Notes: a model not told the origin generated them from the letters alone. A DNA stretch of 64,000 bases from Streptomyces sp. NBC_00193 (GCF_026342735.1 NZ_JAPEMM010000001.1:3348001-3412000); one strand, 5' to 3'. Numbered from the stretch's first letter, positions 52,875 to 61,559 are shown. Numbers and translations are program-made.

Positions 52875-55649
52875 GTGAAGAGATCCATGCGGGTCGTGCT
52901 CGCCGCCTCGGCAGTAGCCGCCGTTCTCACCGCCGTACCGGTCGGCTTCAACCCCCTGACGGGCGCCGGCCCGGCATTCGCCGCGGACAACGGAGCCATC
53001 GACCCGCCGCTGTTCGACGAGACCCAGGACGGCGGCACCGTCCGCGTCAACGTGGTCCTCGACGGGCGGTCGGAGCTCTCCTCTGCCTCCGAAGCGGGAG
53101 AGGTCCTCGTCTCGTACGACACCCTGCCGATGGTCACCCTCCGGGTGAACCGCTCCGGCCTGGACTCGCTGAGCACCATGGCGGGCGTCGTCAGCGTCAC
53201 CGAGGACATCCCCGTCGAGGCGACGCTGAACGAGTCCACCGCCAAGATCGGCAGCGACGCGGCCGTCGCCGCCGGGAAGAACGGCGCCGGCAGCACGATC
53301 GCGATCCTCGACACCGGTGTCGCCACCAACCACCCCTTCCTCGCCGGCCGGGTCAAGGCCGAGTCGTGCTTCTCCGTCACCGACGCCGCCTACGGCGCCA
53401 CCAGCCTGTGCCCCGACGGCACGGCCGAGCAGCACGGCACCGGCAGCGCCGACGCCGACAGCGGCCCCTGCACCACCGTCGGCGCCGGCTGCTCCCACGG
53501 CACCCACGTGGCGGGCATCGCCGCGGGCAACGGAGCCGGCGTGACCGGAGCCCCCGCCCGCGGTGTCGCGCCGGGCGCGGACGTCATCGCGATGCAGGTG
53601 TTCTCCAAGTTCACCTCCGACACCTACTGCGGCCCGGGCGCCAGCCCCTGCGTCCTGAGCTTCACCAGCTCGCAGATCAAGGCACTGGAGAAGGTCTCGG
53701 CCCTCAAGAGCGCCGGTACCAACGTCATCGCGGCCAACCTGTCCCTGGGCGGCGGCCGCTGGACGGCCGCCTGCAACACGGATGCCCGTAAGCCGATCAT
53801 GGACACCCTCTTCGCCCAGGGCGTCGCCACCGTCGTCGCGGCCGGCAACAACGGCTACACGAACGCGGTCAACGCCCCCGGCTGCGTGCCCTCGGCCCTC
53901 ACCGTGGGCTCCACCACGGACGACGACCAGCTCTCCACCTTCAGCAACCGCGGCCCGCTCGTGGACCTGCTCGCCCCCGGCACCGCCATCGTGTCCTCCG
54001 TCCCCGGCGGCGGTTTCGCCTCCAAGAACGGCACCTCGATGGCCGCGCCCCACGTGGCCGGCGCCCTCGCGATCCTGCGGCAGACCTACCCCGGCAAGAC
54101 CCTCGCCGAGCTGGAGACCCTGCTGAAGGAGGGCGGAACGCCCATCACCTACGAGGGCGCGGTCACCCCCCGACTCAAGATCAACCTCCCGCAGCAGCCG
54201 CAGCGCCCCCGCTTCACCGACTTCAACTGCGACGCCATCGAGGACACCGTCGTCGGTGACCCCAAGGCGACCGTCGGAGGAGACGCCGGCGCCGGTCTGG
54301 TCCGCGTGATCTACGGCGGCGGCAAGGGCACGGCCGAGTTCCACCAGGACCTCGCCACCGTCCCGGACGACGCCGAAGCCGGCGACTCCTTCGGTGAGAA
54401 CCTGGCCACCTTCGACCACGACGAGGACGGCTGCTCCGACCTCGTCGTGGGCATCCCGAGCGAGGACATCGGTACGGAAGCCGACGCCGGCGCCGTCAAC
54501 GTCCTCTACGGTGCCGCCGGCGGCCTGACCACCGGCAAGGCCGCCCTCAACCTGGTCCAGGGCACGGGTGAAGGCGCCGTCAAGGCCGCGGCCTCCGTTG
54601 CCGAGGACCGCTTCGGCCACGCCGTCGCCGCCGGGTACACCGCCCAGGGCCAGCCGTACCTGCTGATCGGTGCGCCCGGCAAGGACTTCGGGGCCGTCAA
54701 GGACGCCGGCACCGTCTACTACCTGCGCGGGACCACCAACGTGGCGACCGACCAGAACAAGCCCGCCATGGACGGTGACAACGAGACCGGCGACCGGTTC
54801 GGCTCGACCATCGCCGCCTCCGCGAACCACATCGTCGTCGGCACCCCGAACGAAGCCATCGGCACCGCGGCCGACGCGGGCAACATCCAGCTGCTCACCC
54901 ACGAGCTGAACGCCGGCGGCCTGCCGACCCCCCTCGTGGGCCTCAACCAGAACGACCCGCTCGTGGCCAGCCTCGCCGAGGCCGGAGACCTGTTCGGCGG
55001 CTCCCTCGCAGCCGTCGCCTACACCCCGTCCGGTGCGACCGCCTCGACCGACACCCTCCTCGCGGTGGGCGTGCCCGGCGAAGGCCTGACGGTCGGCGGG
55101 GCCCCCGTCGACCACGCCGGCCAGGCCTACACCTTCCGCATCACCGGTGCGGGCGCCATCACCAAGGTCGCCTCCATCACCGCCGAGGTCGCCGGAGTGA
55201 CCGGCACGGCCGCCGCCGGTGACCAGCTCGGCCAGAGCGTGGCCCTGGTCAACCTCGCCCCCGAGGCACCCGCCACCCCGGCGACCCTGGTCCTCGCGGT
55301 CGGCATCCCGGGCAAGGACATCGGCGGCGCCGCCGACGCGGGCGCGGTGCAGACCTTCGACCCGCTCGGCGTCCCCGGTGACACCGACCAGTGGATCCAG
55401 GCGGGCGACGCCTCCGGCCTGGGCGGCACCCCGACGGCCGGCCACGCCATCGGCTCGCACCTGGGCGCAACCACCTCGGCCCTGCGCATCGGAGTCCCGA
55501 ACGCCACGCCGTCCGGCGCGGTCCACGCCCTCCCGTGGGGCAACACGACCGCCGGCCGCACCGGAGCCGCCGGCACCGTCACCACGCACCAGCCCGGCCA
55601 GAACGGCCTCCCGGCCGGCGGCACCGCCTTCGGCTGGTCCACCGCCTGA
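52875..55649 (+). CDS. secreted subtilisin-like S8 protease with FG-GAP repeats
   Basis: A 924-residue protein. The GTG at 52875 is preferred to the ATG at 52863 because GGAG lies 6 bases before it. It has a signal peptide, an inhibitor-like prodomain, and the S8 triad: Asp in AILDTGVATNHP (about 146), His in SHGTHVAGIAAG (about 208) and Ser in NGTSMAAPHVAGA (about 387). From about 440 on there are several FG-GAP/integrin-alpha-like repeats (DLVVGIPSEDIGTEADAGAV, LIGAPGKDFG, IVVGTPNEAIG, LAVGIPGKDIGG), probably a beta-propeller binding domain. Confidence 0.93.
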   Translation: MKRSMRVVLAASAVAAVLTAVPVGFNPLTGAGPAFAADNGAIDPPLFDETQDGGTVRVNVVLDGRSELSSASEAGEVLVSYDTLPMVTLRVNRSGLDSLSTMAGVVSVTEDIPVEATLNESTAKIGSDAAVAAGKNGAGSTIAILDTGVATNHPFLAGRVKAESCFSVTDAAYGATSLCPDGTAEQHGTGSADADSGPCTTVGAGCSHGTHVAGIAAGNGAGVTGAPARGVAPGADVIAMQVFSKFTSDTYCGPGASPCVLSFTSSQIKALEKVSALKSAGTNVIAANLSLGGGRWTAACNTDARKPIMDTLFAQGVATVVAAGNNGYTNAVNAPGCVPSALTVGSTTDDDQLSTFSNRGPLVDLLAPGTAIVSSVPGGGFASKNGTSMAAPHVAGALAILRQTYPGKTLAELETLLKEGGTPITYEGAVTPRLKINLPQQPQRPRFTDFNCDAIEDTVVGDPKATVGGDAGAGLVRVIYGGGKGTAEFHQDLATVPDDAEAGDSFGENLATFDHDEDGCSDLVVGIPSEDIGTEADAGAVNVLYGAAGGLTTGKAALNLVQGTGEGAVKAAASVAEDRFGHAVAAGYTAQGQPYLLIGAPGKDFGAVKDAGTVYYLRGTTNVATDQNKPAMDGDNETGDRFGSTIAASANHIVVGTPNEAIGTAADAGNIQLLTHELNAGGLPTPLVGLNQNDPLVASLAEAGDLFGGSLAAVAYTPSGATASTDTLLAVGVPGEGLTVGGAPVDHAGQAYTFRITGAGAITKVASITAEVAGVTGTAAAGDQLGQSVALVNLAPEAPATPATLVLAVGIPGKDIGGAADAGAVQTFDPLGVPGDTDQWIQAGDASGLGGTPTAGHAIGSHLGATTSALRIGVPNATPSGAVHALPWGNTTAGRTGAAGTVTTHQPGQNGLPAGGTAFGWSTA

Positions 55650-55689
55650 CCTGGCCCCCCCGGCCTGAAACCGGCCACGCACCACCACC

Positions 55690-55723
55690 CCCGGGAGGGA
55701 GAGGGAAACCCCTCCCTCCCGGG
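55690..55723 (+). terminator. terminator after S8 protease
   Basis: A perfect 12-base stem CCCGGGAGGGAG/CTCCCTCCCGGG with a 10-base loop, 41 bases after the protease stop. Confidence 0.85.
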
Positions 55724-55847
55724 CCCCCACTCCCTTGAACTGGGCCTTTACCAACCGAGGGGGATGGTGCAAGATCGCTCCCGCCCCGCCCCGCCCGCCC
55801 GTCCCTCACCACGATCCGGCCGCTACAGCGCCTCCGGGAGGACCCCC

Positions 55848-56261
55848 GTGTCTCAGCTCATCGGTTACGCGTCAGGCGTCTTCGACCTCTTCCACATCGG
55901 CCACCTCAACCTGCTCAAGCAGGCACGGGCCCAGTGCGATTACCTGGTGGCCGGCGTACTGACCGATGAGGCCTCCTGCCACAAGGGCTTCCCCCCGGCG
56001 ATCCCCCTCCACGAGCGGATCGAGGTCGTCCGCTCCATGAGCTGCGTGGACGAGGCCATCGTCGACCCCACCCTGGAGAACCTGGACGCCTGGCAGCAGA
56101 TCGGCTTCCACCGCCTCTTCAAGGGCGACGACTGGCGAGGCACCCCCCGAGCGGCCCGCTGGGAAAGCGACTTCACCACCCTGGGCGTAGAGGTCATCTA
56201 CCTCCCGAACACCCCCCACGCCCCCAGCACCAACCTCCACCGCCTGATCAACCACCTGTAA
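55848..56261 (+). CDS. cytidylyltransferase-like nucleotidyltransferase (TagD type)
   Basis: A 137-residue protein. GVFDLFHIGHLNLLKQAR is the HxGH nucleotide-binding motif at residues 10-27. The C-terminal PNTPHAPSTNLHRLI is an altered form of the ISTT motif of glycerol-3-phosphate cytidylyltransferases. The GTG start has GGGAGGA upstream; an earlier frame start is rejected. It probably activates a polyol phosphate or similar sugar alcohol for cell-wall polymer synthesis, but no partner gene is adjacent. Confidence 0.85.
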   Translation: MSQLIGYASGVFDLFHIGHLNLLKQARAQCDYLVAGVLTDEASCHKGFPPAIPLHERIEVVRSMSCVDEAIVDPTLENLDAWQQIGFHRLFKGDDWRGTPRAARWESDFTTLGVEVIYLPNTPHAPSTNLHRLINHL

Positions 56262-56275
56262 CCCGCAGCCCCCCA

Positions 56276-56305
56276 AGGCCCCCAGCCACAACCGGCTGGG
56301 GGCCT
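56276..56305 (+). terminator. terminator after cytidylyltransferase gene
   Basis: A perfect 12-base stem AGGCCCCCAGCC/GGCTGGGGGCCT with a 6-base loop, 15 bases after the stop. It resembles the tRNA terminator at 57737. Confidence 0.85.
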
Positions 56306-56325
56306 CTGCACGATCAGGAGGCCCG

Positions 56326-56604
56326 ATGCGAGCCCCAACATCCGAACGGGCGGCGGCCGACGCCGCCGACCGGATCGCCCGCCTCGGCGGACGCGGCCTG
56401 CGCCTCCAGACCGTAGACATCCAGCACGACTTCGGCCCCGACACGGCCTCGGCACGCCTGACCACCGTGGCAACAGACGGCTCCGCAGCCGAGGAACGAC
56501 TGGTCCTCACCCGAATCAAAGGCGGCCGCTGGTGCATCGCCCTGGGCCACAACCCGAAAGCAACCACCAAAACCCCGTCCTCAACCGAAAAGCCAACCCC
56601 GTAG
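56326..56604 (+). CDS. small protein of unknown function
   Basis: A 92-residue protein starting MRAPTSERAAADAADRIARL, with a short beta-rich core (ERLVLTRIKGGRWCIALGHN) and a Thr/Pro-rich tail. CAGGAGG lies upstream of the ATG. No signal peptide; no known family recognised. Confidence 0.65.
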   Translation: MRAPTSERAAADAADRIARLGGRGLRLQTVDIQHDFGPDTASARLTTVATDGSAAEERLVLTRIKGGRWCIALGHNPKATTKTPSSTEKPTP

Positions 56605-56655
56605 ACACGACCGGCAGCATGCCGTTCGACCATCACGTCATGTCGAGGAACAGCC

Positions 56656-57240
56656 CTACGCGGGGGTTGATATGACCGTCCTGGCGGCTTGCTCGATCTT
56701 CGCGAAGTAGGCTGCGCGGGCTTCCTCGTCGATCGGCTGCTCGTGTTCGGCGCGCATCCCGGTCCGGCCGTCTACGCCCTCGCGCAGGATGTCGGCGTGC
56801 CCGGCATGCCGGATGGTCTCGCCGAGGACATGGACCATGACGGCGAACAGGTTCGTGTCGACATGAGGCTCCGGCCACCAGGGCACGTGGCCGGGGGCGT
56901 CGAGGGCAAGCTCGCTGATTGTCGCGTCCGAGTGTTCCCACGTACGCCGGTAGAAGCCGACGATCTGACCACGCGTCTCGTCCCCGGCCGCCCATCGATC
57001 GCTGCCGTCGGAGTCCTGCCACCGGCAAAGCGGCTCCGGAGAAGGGCGGTCGAAGACCTCACCGAAATACCTGGCCTCGACCATGGCCACATGTTTGACC
57101 AGGCCGAGGAGGTTGGTCCCGGTCGCCGTCAGAGGCCGGCGCGCGTCGTATTCGGACAAGCCGTCGAGCTTCCAGAGCAGCGCCTCACGATCCCGCCGCA
57201 GTCTCGTGTGCAGGTTGTCCTTCGCGAAATCATCGATCAT
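56656..57240 (-). CDS. DinB-family protein
   Basis: A 194-residue all-helical protein starting MIDDFAKDNLHTRLRRDREA. It has the DinB/DUF664-type layout with HVAMVEARYFGEVFDRP and LGETIRHAGHADILREGV, whose histidines are typical metal ligands (HV in helix 2 and RHAGH in helix 4). Family members are linked to thiol or stress metabolism. The ATG at 57240 is preferred to 57258 for similarity to known starts. Confidence 0.85.
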   Translation of the reverse strand: MIDDFAKDNLHTRLRRDREALLWKLDGLSEYDARRPLTATGTNLLGLVKHVAMVEARYFGEVFDRPSPEPLCRWQDSDGSDRWAAGDETRGQIVGFYRRTWEHSDATISELALDAPGHVPWWPEPHVDTNLFAVMVHVLGETIRHAGHADILREGVDGRTGMRAEHEQPIDEEARAAYFAKIEQAARTVISTPA

Positions 57241-57375
57241 GCGGAACGAGACTGTCATGGGCTGCGCATGATCTCAAGATCCCGTACACGGAGAGGCGCC
57301 CTGGTACGCCCACATCCGGCGTCGCTGATGTCAGGCGTGGATGTCCCTGGGCAGGCCACCGAGAGAGCGGGGCCC

Positions 57376-57678
57376 TCACTCCTCCTCGTCGCACCGCTCC
57401 AGGACCAAGCCGAGGGAACCCTCCTCCAGCCCGTTGCTGTCTTCAAGGTGCAGATGACTCCCGTCGGGAACACCCTCCGCGGCAAGCACCAGCAGATGCC
57501 CGGCAAGCGTCCTGAGCCCCGCGGCGTTCGCCTCGATCACGACCTCTCCCCCCAGGTCCCGCACCTCGATCCGCGCGTCCGCCTCCCAAGTGAAGACCTG
57601 CGCGACACCATCGGTCACGGCCGTAAGCCGGGTGCTCTCAACGGGGGCGCCCAGCACACACGGCTCCGAAGGCTGCAT
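57376..57678 (-). CDS. Imm32-like small protein
   Basis: A 100-residue protein starting MQPSEPCVLGAPVESTRL. The blocks EVVIEANAAGLRTLAGHLL and VPDGSHLHLEDSN with LVLERCDEEE resemble, from memory, the Imm32 immunity family. No toxin gene is adjacent. It lies 58 bases before the tRNA terminator on the same strand. Confidence 0.55.
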   Translation of the reverse strand: MQPSEPCVLGAPVESTRLTAVTDGVAQVFTWEADARIEVRDLGGEVVIEANAAGLRTLAGHLLVLAAEGVPDGSHLHLEDSNGLEEGSLGLVLERCDEEE

Positions 57679-57736
57679 GACCTTCCGACGTTCGCACAGC
57701 TCAGAGCACTGATGGCACGCTATAGGACTGGATGCC

Positions 57737-57770
57737 AAAGGCCCCCAGTCGAGATCGGCTGGGGGCCTTT
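57737..57770 (-). terminator. terminator downstream of tRNA-Arg
   Basis: A perfect 12-base stem AAAGGCCCCCAG/CTGGGGGCCTTT with a 10-base loop. It begins 8 bases beyond the tRNA 3' end and would end the tRNA transcript. Confidence 0.85.
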
Positions 57771-57777
57771 GTGCTTG

Positions 57778-57850
57778 TGCCCTCGGCAGGATTCGAACCT
57801 GCGACACCCGCTTTAGGAGAGCGGTGCTCTATCCCCTGAGCTACGAAGGC
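57778..57850 (-). tRNA. tRNA-Arg (anticodon CCT)
   Basis: The 73-base minus-strand sequence folds as a cloverleaf. The acceptor stem GCCTTCG/CGAGGGC has one G-U pair; the D arm is GCTC/GAGC. The anticodon stem CCGCT/AGCGG encloses loop CTCCTAA, and the T arm GCAGG/CCTGC encloses TTCGAAT. Anticodon CCT reads AGG arginine codons. CCA is not encoded. tRNA-Arg genes often serve as attachment sites for integrative elements, and the DNA on its 5' side is full of broken genes. Confidence 0.97.
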
Positions 57851-57972
57851 GGGCCTTGCGTGAAACGTGGCTGAATACTCTGCGTGAGAATCCGGCTCGC
57901 CTCGGCAAGGTCCTGGGCTGCCACAAGGGCAGCCCAGGGACAGGGTAGCGGATCAGTGAGGGGCTCCGCGGC

Positions 57973-58352
57973 TCAGTTGTTGGGGGACGGGGTGAGGCCT
58001 TCTGCGGTTTCGGCGTCCGCGTCGGAGTAGGTGGGGTCCTCTCGGTAGCGGGCCGCGCTGGTGGCGTTCTGGGCGAGGAGGAAGCCGAGGATAACCAGGG
58101 ACTGGGCATCGGCGCCGAAGGCGATCATGCGGCGGTTCCAGAGGGAGCGGTCGAGCTGGGAGAAGCCGGACTCGGTGTCGCTCTGCCCGTCGTCACGTTC
58201 GCCGGGAGTGGTGGTGATGGAGCGGGAGCCGGCTGCGCAGTTGCGTTACGAGCGGCGCTGAAGCTCCGTCTGGGTGCTGCTCGCCTTGGAGGTGCCGAGG
58301 GCGAGGCATGCGGCCACGACCGAGAGTGAGACCAGGGCCGCGAAGAGGTGGG
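57973..58352 (-). pseudogene. broken membrane-protein gene
   Basis: Two open segments in one frame: HLFAALVSLSVVAACLALGT (a membrane-like segment), then KASSTQTELQRRS, an in-frame TAA at 58246-58248, then RNCAAGSRSITTTPGERDDG with downstream QLDRSLWNRRMIAFGADAQS and LVILGFLLAQNATSAARY to the TGA at 57973-57975. The second part includes a second hydrophobic stretch. It therefore looks like one gene with a nonsense change and a missing 5' end. The 5' limit coincides with the end of ArsO-like sequence. No family recognised. Confidence 0.6.
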
Positions 58353-59431
58353 GCCGGTCTCGGGGAGGGTGAGTTCGACGCGTTCGGCGGCTTCCTGGTC
58401 GCCGGCGAGGGCGGCGGCGATGGAGCGGACCTGCTCGTAGCCGGTCATGGCCAGGAAGGTGGGGGCGCGTCCGTAGGATTTCATGCCGGCGAGGTAGACG
58501 TCCTTCTCCGGGTGGGAGAGTTCGGTGGCGCCGTGGGGGTAGACGGTGCCGCAGGAGTGCTGGTTGGGGTCGATCAGCGGGGCGAGTTCGGTCGGGGCCT
58601 GGAGGCGTTCGTCGAGGCCGAGGCGCAGTTCGTCGAGGAAGGTGAGGTCGGGGCGGAAGCCGGTCAGGACGATGACCTCGTCGACCGGGTCCAGGTGGCG
58701 GCCGTCCTCGCCCACGAGGACCAGGCGCCCGGCGGTGTCCCGCTCGACGGACTCGGTGCGGAAGTCGGTGACCGCGTCGGCGTGCCCGCCGTCCACTGCG
58801 GCCTTGGCCGCGAGGCCGAGCGCGCCACGGGCGGGCAGCTGGTCGGCGGTGCCGCTGATGCCGCGCCGCAGGATCCAGGTGGCGTGCGTCCCGGTGCAGT
58901 CCTCGGCCTTGGCGAGGTCGGTGAGGTACGCCAGAGCGGTGAAGGCGGAGGCTCCGGAGCCGATCACGGCGGTCCGCTTGCCAGCGTAAAGGGCCCGGAC
59001 GGCAGGGTCCTTGAGGTCGGGGACGCGGTACGTGATCTGCTTGGCGGCGCTCTTCTCGCCGAGGGCGGGCAGGCCGCTGCCGCCGGCCGGGCTCGGGGTG
59101 GACCAGGTGCCGGAGGCGTCGATCACGGCGCGGGCGAAGATCCGCTCCTCGCCGCCGGGGCCGGTGAGGTGGATGACGAAGGGCTGGGCCTCGCGGTCGG
59201 CGTCGACGATGCGGTCGCGGCCGGTGCGGGAGACTCCGGTGACGGTGGCGTTGTACCTGACGCGGTCGCCGAGGGTGTCGGCCAGCGGCTGGAGGTAGAG
59301 CGCGGCCCAGTCCCCGCCGGAGGGGTGGGTGTCGGCGTCGGGCTTGACCCAGCCGGTGGGGGCGAGGAGTTTCTCGGCGGCCGGGTCGACGACCTCTCCC
59401 CAGGTGGAGAAGAGGCGTACGTGCGACCAGC
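58353..59431 (-). pseudogene. ArsO-like flavoprotein remnant
   Basis: An open frame of about 360 residues similar to ArsO-type FAD-dependent oxidoreductases found in actinobacterial ars clusters: WSHVRLFSTWGEVVDPA, VIDASGTWSTPSPAGGSGLP, RTAVIGSGASAFTALAYL, VDEVIVLTGFRPDLTFL and YLAGMKSYGRAPTFLAMTGY. The N-terminal FAD-binding GxGxxG segment (about 50-60 residues) is missing, and similarity ends at LTLPETG at 58353, where family members carry a Cys-rich tail. Both ends are replaced by unrelated sequence, so it is a decayed fragment. No other ars genes are nearby. Confidence 0.75.
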
Positions 59432-59436
59432 CGCAA

Positions 59437-59627
59437 GTCCGCGAGGGCGGGCCGCCCGTGTTGCGCGCCGCATCCCGGGCACGGCAACCGAGTGAGGCGG
59501 AGGTGGCCCGGTCTGCTCCCGACCGCCTCGGCCAGGATCCCGCGCAGCGCCAGATGGGCGGCGATATAGCGGCGGCGATGCTCCTGTTCATGTTCATGTT
59601 CATGAATCAGGGTATTGGTCGTGGTCC
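59437..59627 (-). pseudogene. 4'-phosphopantetheinyl transferase fragment
   Basis: In one frame the minus strand encodes HEHEHEQEHRRRYIAAHLAL, RGILAEAVGSRPGHLRLTRL and PCPGCGAQHGRPAL. These match the N-terminal half of Sfp-type phosphopantetheinyl transferases (the YIAAHLALR block and the Cys-rich PCPGCG...HGRPAL block). A TAA stop lies just upstream and the catalytic half is absent; ArsO-like sequence begins in another frame at about 59431. Such enzymes activate NRPS carrier proteins, so a decayed copy beside an NRPS cluster is notable. Confidence 0.6.
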
Positions 59628-59694
59628 CTTAATACTTCAAACCGAAGTGGCCCGGCCGGTGCCCGGCAACCAGGGGAGTGGCAAATCGGTTTCG

Positions 59695-60666
59695 TCAGAG
59701 CCAGCCGCGTTGTGCGGCTTTGATGCCTGCTTCGAAGCGGCTGGAAGCGCCGAGGCGTTCCATGATTGAGGCGACTTGTCGCCGGATGGTGCGATCGGTG
59801 AGGCCGAGGCGCTGTCCGGTCGCCTCGTCCGTGAGGCCGGTGCCGAGCAGGCGCAGGAGTTCGCGTTCGTGGTCGGTGAGGCCCGCTTGAGGGTCGTCGG
59901 GGCGGCTGGCCCCGATGGGTACAGCCGTGTTCCAGGCCTGCTCGAAGAGTTCGAGCAGAGCGGTGACGATGCCGGGCTCGGTGATGTGCAGCGCACCCTT
60001 GCGATTGTCGGCGGGGTCGGTCGGCACCAAGGCGTGGTTCCGGTCGACGATGACCACGCGCTGGGGGATGGTGGGGGCGGTGCGGACTTCTCCGCCGCGG
60101 CTGAGCAGCTCGTTTGCGTACGCGGCGATGTGGGTGCGGTGGCGGGCGTGCTCCTGGTACAGGGCGCGCAAGGCGACGCCACGGCCAAGGGCAGCGAGGT
60201 CGTGGTCGCGTCCGGCGCTGAGGTCGTCGGGGCGCTGGACACCGGGCTGAACGCCGATGATCTCGGTCTGGGCGGTGCGGCACAGGCGTTCGAGCCGGTT
60301 GTGGATGGCGTCCATGCCGAGGAGGCGTTCGCCGTGGGCGGAGCGCCGCTGGGCGCGATCGGAGACCATGCGGGTGATCGCCGCGCGGGATGCGGCCAAT
60401 TTGGCCTGCCGGGCCGCGAGTTCGGCCTCCTGGCGGGCCACGATCTCGGCCAAGCCGATGTCGGGGTCGACGGCCCGCATTTGTCCGGGGTGCTCACTGG
60501 ATGCCCGGACCAGCATTAGCTGGCCGAGTTCGTCCAAACAATCGTGGACCCGTGTGGGAGTCAGGCCGCATACGCCGGCGATTTGGTCGACACCGTTGTC
60601 AGGGTGGTCGAGCATCGCCTGGTAGACATCCGCGGCGTCTTCGCTTACTCCGAGTGCTTGCAGCAT
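59695..60666 (-). CDS. LuxR-type regulator with TrmB-like N-terminus (locus 2)
   Basis: A 323-residue regulator with the same layout as the locus 1 protein. It has an N-terminal winged helix (SEDAADVYQAMLDHPDNGVD), a coiled linker (EIVARQEAELAARQAKLAAS), a central domain (LLGMDAIHNRLERLCRTAQT, VVIVDRNHALVP) and a C-terminal LuxR HTH (LTDHERELLRLLGTGLTDEA). The ATG at 60666 has GGGGGAACA upstream; longer starts add unconserved residues. It is divergent from a small secreted peptide gene and lies about 1.5 kb before the NRPS, so may control that cluster. Confidence 0.88.
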   Translation of the reverse strand: MLQALGVSEDAADVYQAMLDHPDNGVDQIAGVCGLTPTRVHDCLDELGQLMLVRASSEHPGQMRAVDPDIGLAEIVARQEAELAARQAKLAASRAAITRMVSDRAQRRSAHGERLLGMDAIHNRLERLCRTAQTEIIGVQPGVQRPDDLSAGRDHDLAALGRGVALRALYQEHARHRTHIAAYANELLSRGGEVRTAPTIPQRVVIVDRNHALVPTDPADNRKGALHITEPGIVTALLELFEQAWNTAVPIGASRPDDPQAGLTDHERELLRLLGTGLTDEATGQRLGLTDRTIRRQVASIMERLGASSRFEAGIKAAQRGWL

Positions 60667-60821
60667 GTGCTTGTTCCCCCCTGAACGCCGCCCCCCGGCC
60701 GCGCGTGGAGCCCTCATTCTCTCCATCCCGAGCGCCACCATTCAATGTCTTTTCGGCCACAGGCCTTGGAGCCGGCAGGCGGACATTCCATCGAGGCGCA
60801 TTGGTACATCATTCAGGCGCA

Positions 60822-60835
60822 ATATCCGGACGATC
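60822..60835. promoter_or_regulatory. promoter motif of LuxR locus 2
   Basis: ATATCCGGACGATC matches the locus 1 motif at 13 of 14 bases. It lies in the 388-base divergent region between the regulator and the peptide gene. A 7-base inverted repeat GTCCTGA/TCAGGAC (60868-60874, 60891-60897) follows. Confidence 0.6.
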
Positions 60836-61054
60836 CCGATATCTGCCCAAAGTGGGCCCGGCCGTGTGTCCTGATCCGGATAAGCCCTGTTCAGGACCCA
60901 CGGAAAGCTTTCCAACGGACCGGTTCTGCGGCGAAGCTACTCATCGTCGGCACGGGACAGTCCGTACGGCAGCCGGGCGAGGCGTCAACCGCGGAAGCGG
61001 GACGCAAGACCGGGACAGGACACCTCGCCATGTGATGTGAAAGGAACGGTCACC

Positions 61055-61243
61055 ATGATCCGCACCTGTATTGCCAAGGCCACCGCAGTCGCCGCCCTCG
61101 TACTCGGCGTCACCGTGCTCGTCGCCCCCGCCGCCCCCGTCACCCCCGCCACAGCCGCTACCGCACCTGCGGCCACGACCGAAGTCGCCCCGGCCCCTCT
61201 CACCCAGACGGGGCCCGACGACACCGGCACCTGGGGCGGCTGA
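61055..61243 (+). CDS. small secreted peptide of LuxR locus 2
   Basis: A 62-residue peptide. Basic start MIRTCIAKA, hydrophobic core VAALVLGVTVLVAPAAP, Ala/Thr/Pro-rich middle and an acidic/Gly tail LTQTGPDDTGTWGG. AAAGGAA precedes the ATG. It parallels the 57-residue peptide at 49719 in size, signal and context, though their mature ends differ. The next gene starts 8 bases after its stop codon, suggesting co-transcription. A secreted signal or a precursor is possible. Confidence 0.65.
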   Translation: MIRTCIAKATAVAALVLGVTVLVAPAAPVTPATAATAPAATTEVAPAPLTQTGPDDTGTWGG

Positions 61244-61250
61244 CCGTCAC

Positions 61251-61559
61251 ATGGACATCGTTTACACCCACCTGGAGCGTCGTAGCAGGGTCCTTGCCGA
61301 TCCGACAGATGAGACGGGTGAGGTGTCCGAGGTGCTGGGCGCCCTTTGGGCGCATACGGCACTCGAGGACGGTCTGCAGCACGCCACCGCCCGTGCGCAG
61401 AGAGACCGTGTCGACCTGCTCGTGTACCTGCTCACGCGCGATCCCACCGCGCCCGGCTTCCGCAGCGCGACCTACCGCACTGCCTCCCTGCTCCACCGCT
61501 GTCACGCGGCTTCACCGCTGATGCAGCGCCGCTATCTGCCGCCCGACGTGCAGGCGTAG
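61251..61559 (+). CDS. small protein of LuxR locus 2
   Basis: A 102-residue hydrophilic protein (MDIVYTHLERRSRVLADPTD, ALWAHTALEDGLQHATARAQ, HRCHAASPLMQRRYLPPDV). No signal peptide, membrane segment or known family. It starts 8 bases after the secreted peptide gene, so they are probably co-transcribed. It is not clearly homologous to the small protein of locus 1. Confidence 0.65.
   Translation: MDIVYTHLERRSRVLADPTDETGEVSEVLGALWAHTALEDGLQHATARAQRDRVDLLVYLLTRDPTAPGFRSATYRTASLLHRCHAASPLMQRRYLPPDVQA

Noticed and set aside
52869..55772. A 967-residue minus-strand frame opposite the S8 protease.
   Set aside because: The plus-strand protease has a full catalytic triad and signal peptide; the antisense frame is Gly/Val/Asp-rich composition artefact.
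58353..58370. LPETG sequence in the ArsO-like remnant, which looks like a sortase signal.
   Set aside because: The protein is a cytoplasmic flavoprotein without a signal peptide, and TLPETG is part of the normal family sequence before its tail.
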